From assembly GCF_040719375.1 (NCBI RefSeq), contig NZ_JBFDTP010000002.1, forward strand, positions 1,984,001 to 2,048,000: 64,000 nucleotides of DNA. Direction: 5' to 3'. The stretch comes from Clostridium sp. AN503 (GTDB taxonomy: Bacteria; Bacillota; Clostridia; Lachnospirales; Lachnospiraceae). Position 1 is the first letter of the stretch; each line of letters begins with the position of its first letter. The notes under the pieces are model-generated. The model did no database searches, was not told where the DNA came from, and saw nothing but the letters and a program-made list of their open reading frames with translations. The position numbers were made by a program, and so were the translations under genes. Positions 62,368-64,000 of the stretch are shown piece after piece.

Positions 62368-63661
62368 TCTTCTTCAGGATATATAAGCCCTGGATCACCC
62401 CAAACAGGATGAATGTGCTTAAGATCGAACTTCCTCCGTAGCTGACAAACGGCAGGGTCACGCCGGTGGACGGAATAAATTTGATCACGCCCCCGACAGT
62501 CAAAAAAACCTGCACCACATAGACAATACCCAGCCCGAACGCGATCAGCTTGTAGAAAACCGCCTGCATCCTGGCAGCGATCATCATGAACTGTATAAAA
62601 CACCCCAGACAGATGAGCAGCACGCAGACGGCAAATATGCCCCCCAGCTCCTCTGAGACCGCAGCAAAAGCAAAATCCTTTTCCACCACAGGGATCTTGT
62701 ACGGCATCCCCTGATACAGCCCCATACCAAACCAGCCTCCTGTACCGATCGCAAACAGGGACTGGGTGATCTGGTAGCCGCGGTTATCAATATCCGCCCA
62801 GGGATTTTTCCAGGCTGCCACCCTGGTCCGCACATGGGAAAACAGGGCATAGGCGAGCACCGACGCCCCGCATCCGCTTAAGAACCCCGTAAAAAGGTAC
62901 ATCCAGTTGGTGGTAGCCACAAACAGCATCGTTAAGTAGGTGATAAAGAAGATCAAAGCGCTGCCCAGATCCTTGGACAGCACCAGCACCAGCACATGGG
63001 CCGCCGCCATGACCGTCGTAATGATCACCGTCTTAAAATCCACCGACCGGTAGAACATGGTCGCCACATAAAACACAAAACTGATCTTCACAAATTCGGA
63101 CGGCTGGAATGCAATTCCTCCGAAATTGATGGAAAGCTGGGCGCCGAAGCTGTTGTTGCCCACCATCCACACCACGACAAGGAGGATCAGCCCCAGGCCG
63201 CCATACACCCACGGTATCTTCGCCAGCTGCCACACCCGGTCCATGATGAACGGGATGATCCAGGTCACCAGAGCAGACACCGCCACGATCATAAACTGCC
63301 TCACCGCCTTATCGAAGGAAAGCCTGGTCAGTATAATAAAGCCCACACACAAAAGCATGCACATGTTGTTGACCAGGATACGGGACATATTGCGGTAAAA
63401 CAGCCGGTAAAGTCCAATATAGGCAGCAAAAAATACCAGCTGCGCCAGATAAAACAGCACGACCCGCTCGTCCTCAGACTTCAAAAACAGGATCGCATAA
63501 GCCACAAAATGCATCAGGAACATAGCCGCATTCTGCCTGCCGCAGGTCCGGTTCTGTCTCCGCTCATCGTGAAAACGGAAATAGCTGAAATTCAAATAGG
63601 TGTACACCGCGATCAAAAGTATCAGCAGATACTTCGACACCTCGATGATGACATTAACCAT
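62333..63661 (-). CDS. SEDS glycosyltransferase (FtsW/RodA/SpoVE family)
   Basis: 442 residues with about ten membrane helices. SEDS signature near the C-terminus: GGVIKFIPSTGVTLPFVSYGGSS, and the large extracellular loop between helices 7 and 8 contains the catalytic Asp region (ITQSLFAIGTGGWFGMGLYQG...VEKDFAFAAVSEELG). It polymerises lipid II together with the PBP encoded directly downstream. The extra N-terminal part (150 residues before the SEDS core, with four helices) is longer than in E. coli FtsW. It follows the U32 peptidase gene by 14 bp. Confidence 0.93.
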   Translation of the reverse strand: MVNVIIEVSKYLLILLIAVYTYLNFSYFRFHDERRQNRTCGRQNAAMFLMHFVAYAILFLKSEDERVVLFYLAQLVFFAAYIGLYRLFYRNMSRILVNNMCMLLCVGFIILTRLSFDKAVRQFMIVAVSALVTWIIPFIMDRVWQLAKIPWVYGGLGLILLVVVWMVGNNSFGAQLSINFGGIAFQPSEFVKISFVFYVATMFYRSVDFKTVIITTVMAAAHVLVLVLSKDLGSALIFFITYLTMLFVATTNWMYLFTGFLSGCGASVLAYALFSHVRTRVAAWKNPWADIDNRGYQITQSLFAIGTGGWFGMGLYQGMPYKIPVVEKDFAFAAVSEELGGIFAVCVLLICLGCFIQFMMIAARMQAVFYKLIAFGLGIVYVVQVFLTVGGVIKFIPSTGVTLPFVSYGGSSILSTFILFGVIQGLYILKKNDEEEYEETQA

Positions 63662-63675
63662 AGTTCCCCCTTCTT

Positions 63676-64000
63676 TTATTCCACGCCCCGTTTCAGATGT
63701 CCCCGTGTGAAATCCTCAAACGGCGCCGGAGTATCCTTCCCGTACCGGAAATGATCTGCAAATGCATCCAGGATCTCCCTAGTCTGCTGCGAGCTCTCAA
63801 TCGTAAAAGCAAGGCGCAGCACAGAAGGCTTTAAGCGCTCCACGATCCGCTCCTGCCCTAAAAGAGAAAGAGGGCTGGGATTATATACCGTGTTGTAGCA
63901 GAACCGGCAGTGATTCTTTACCGGCAGTTCCTTGCCTGTCCTGTCTCTCATCCGCAGGACCTCCGGCCGTCTGGTGCAGCCCTTCGTGGTCCGCACGATA
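63676..64000 (-). CDS. U32-family peptidase, C-terminal part (runs off the window)
   Basis: The reading frame is open to the window edge. The visible 108 residues, KELPVKNHCRFCYNTVYNPSPLSLLGQ and SVLRLAFTIESSQQTREILDAF, match the C-terminal region of U32 (DUF3656-type) collagenase-like proteins of Clostridia, with Cys pairs (NHCRFC) that may bind an iron-sulfur cluster. It precedes the SEDS gene by 14 bp. Substrate and full length cannot be seen. Confidence 0.8.
   Translation of the reverse strand, partial: IVRTTKGCTRRPEVLRMRDRTGKELPVKNHCRFCYNTVYNPSPLSLLGQERIVERLKPSVLRLAFTIESSQQTREILDAFADHFRYGKDTPAPFEDFTRGHLKRGVE

Overview
The window looks like a chromosomal segment of a strictly anaerobic, Gram-positive gut-type member of the Clostridia, most likely a Lachnospiraceae relative. 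The evidence is an oxygen-sensitive class III ribonucleotide reductase (nrdD/nrdG), sigma-A type promoters (TTGACA/TATAAT), strong AGGAGG ribosome binding sites, lipobox lipoproteins, a CspB-like subtilisin, a FtsW/SpoVE plus penicillin-binding protein pair, and large hybrid histidine kinases. Species cannot be named from sequence alone. No rRNA, tRNA, CRISPR array, transposase or prophage gene was recognised.

Layout. 1-6.5 kb: end of a low-molecular-weight phosphatase gene, ogt, an operon of MFS transporter, two PHP phosphoesterases and a NeuD/PglD-like acyltransferase, a divergent AraC regulator, and a monofunctional transglycosylase. 6.6-18.9 kb: one minus-strand sensory operon from promoter (18860-18888) to terminator (6647-6684), holding a solute-binding lipoprotein, a membrane CACHE hybrid kinase, a PAS hybrid kinase, a 1,328-residue GGDEF/EAL protein and a GAF hybrid kinase, with no DNA-binding output protein. 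18.9-30.9 kb: a nine-gene minus-strand catabolic operon (ABC importer of the nitrate/sulfonate/taurine type, NagA-like, NagB-like, phosphofructokinase-like, TIM-like, LarA-like, class II aldolase) opposite a LacI regulator and an aldose epimerase. Two identical CAAACGTTTG palindromes lie between the divergent promoters. 30.9-42.3 kb: a tetra-flavin-site FMN-binding protein, an nrdD-nrdG-antiporter operon behind twin NrdR boxes, an XRE regulator with a membrane protein, a repeat island, and a heterodimeric ABC exporter. 42.3-64 kb: YihY, cysK, a double-Nudix protein, an S8 protease, a frameshifted M32 carboxypeptidase, an ABC-class ATPase with an RG-rich insert, several small conserved genes, a frameshifted gene, a short UvrA paralogue operon, a Nudix hydrolase, and the PBP/FtsW pair ending at a partial U32 peptidase.

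The most interesting unit is the nine-gene operon. It encodes a self-contained route (import, N-deacetylation, deamination/isomerisation, C1 phosphorylation, aldol cleavage, triose handling, hydroxy-acid racemisation), but it has no sugar 6-kinase or PTS. Several enzymes have altered active-site or phosphate-binding residues: NagB Asp to Asn, TIM without the GGAS phosphate loop, and a mixed ATP/PPi signature in the PFK. I infer that the substrate already carries a C6 anionic group, for example a sulfonated or sulfated N-acetyl-amino sugar. This is a hypothesis, not something the sequence proves.
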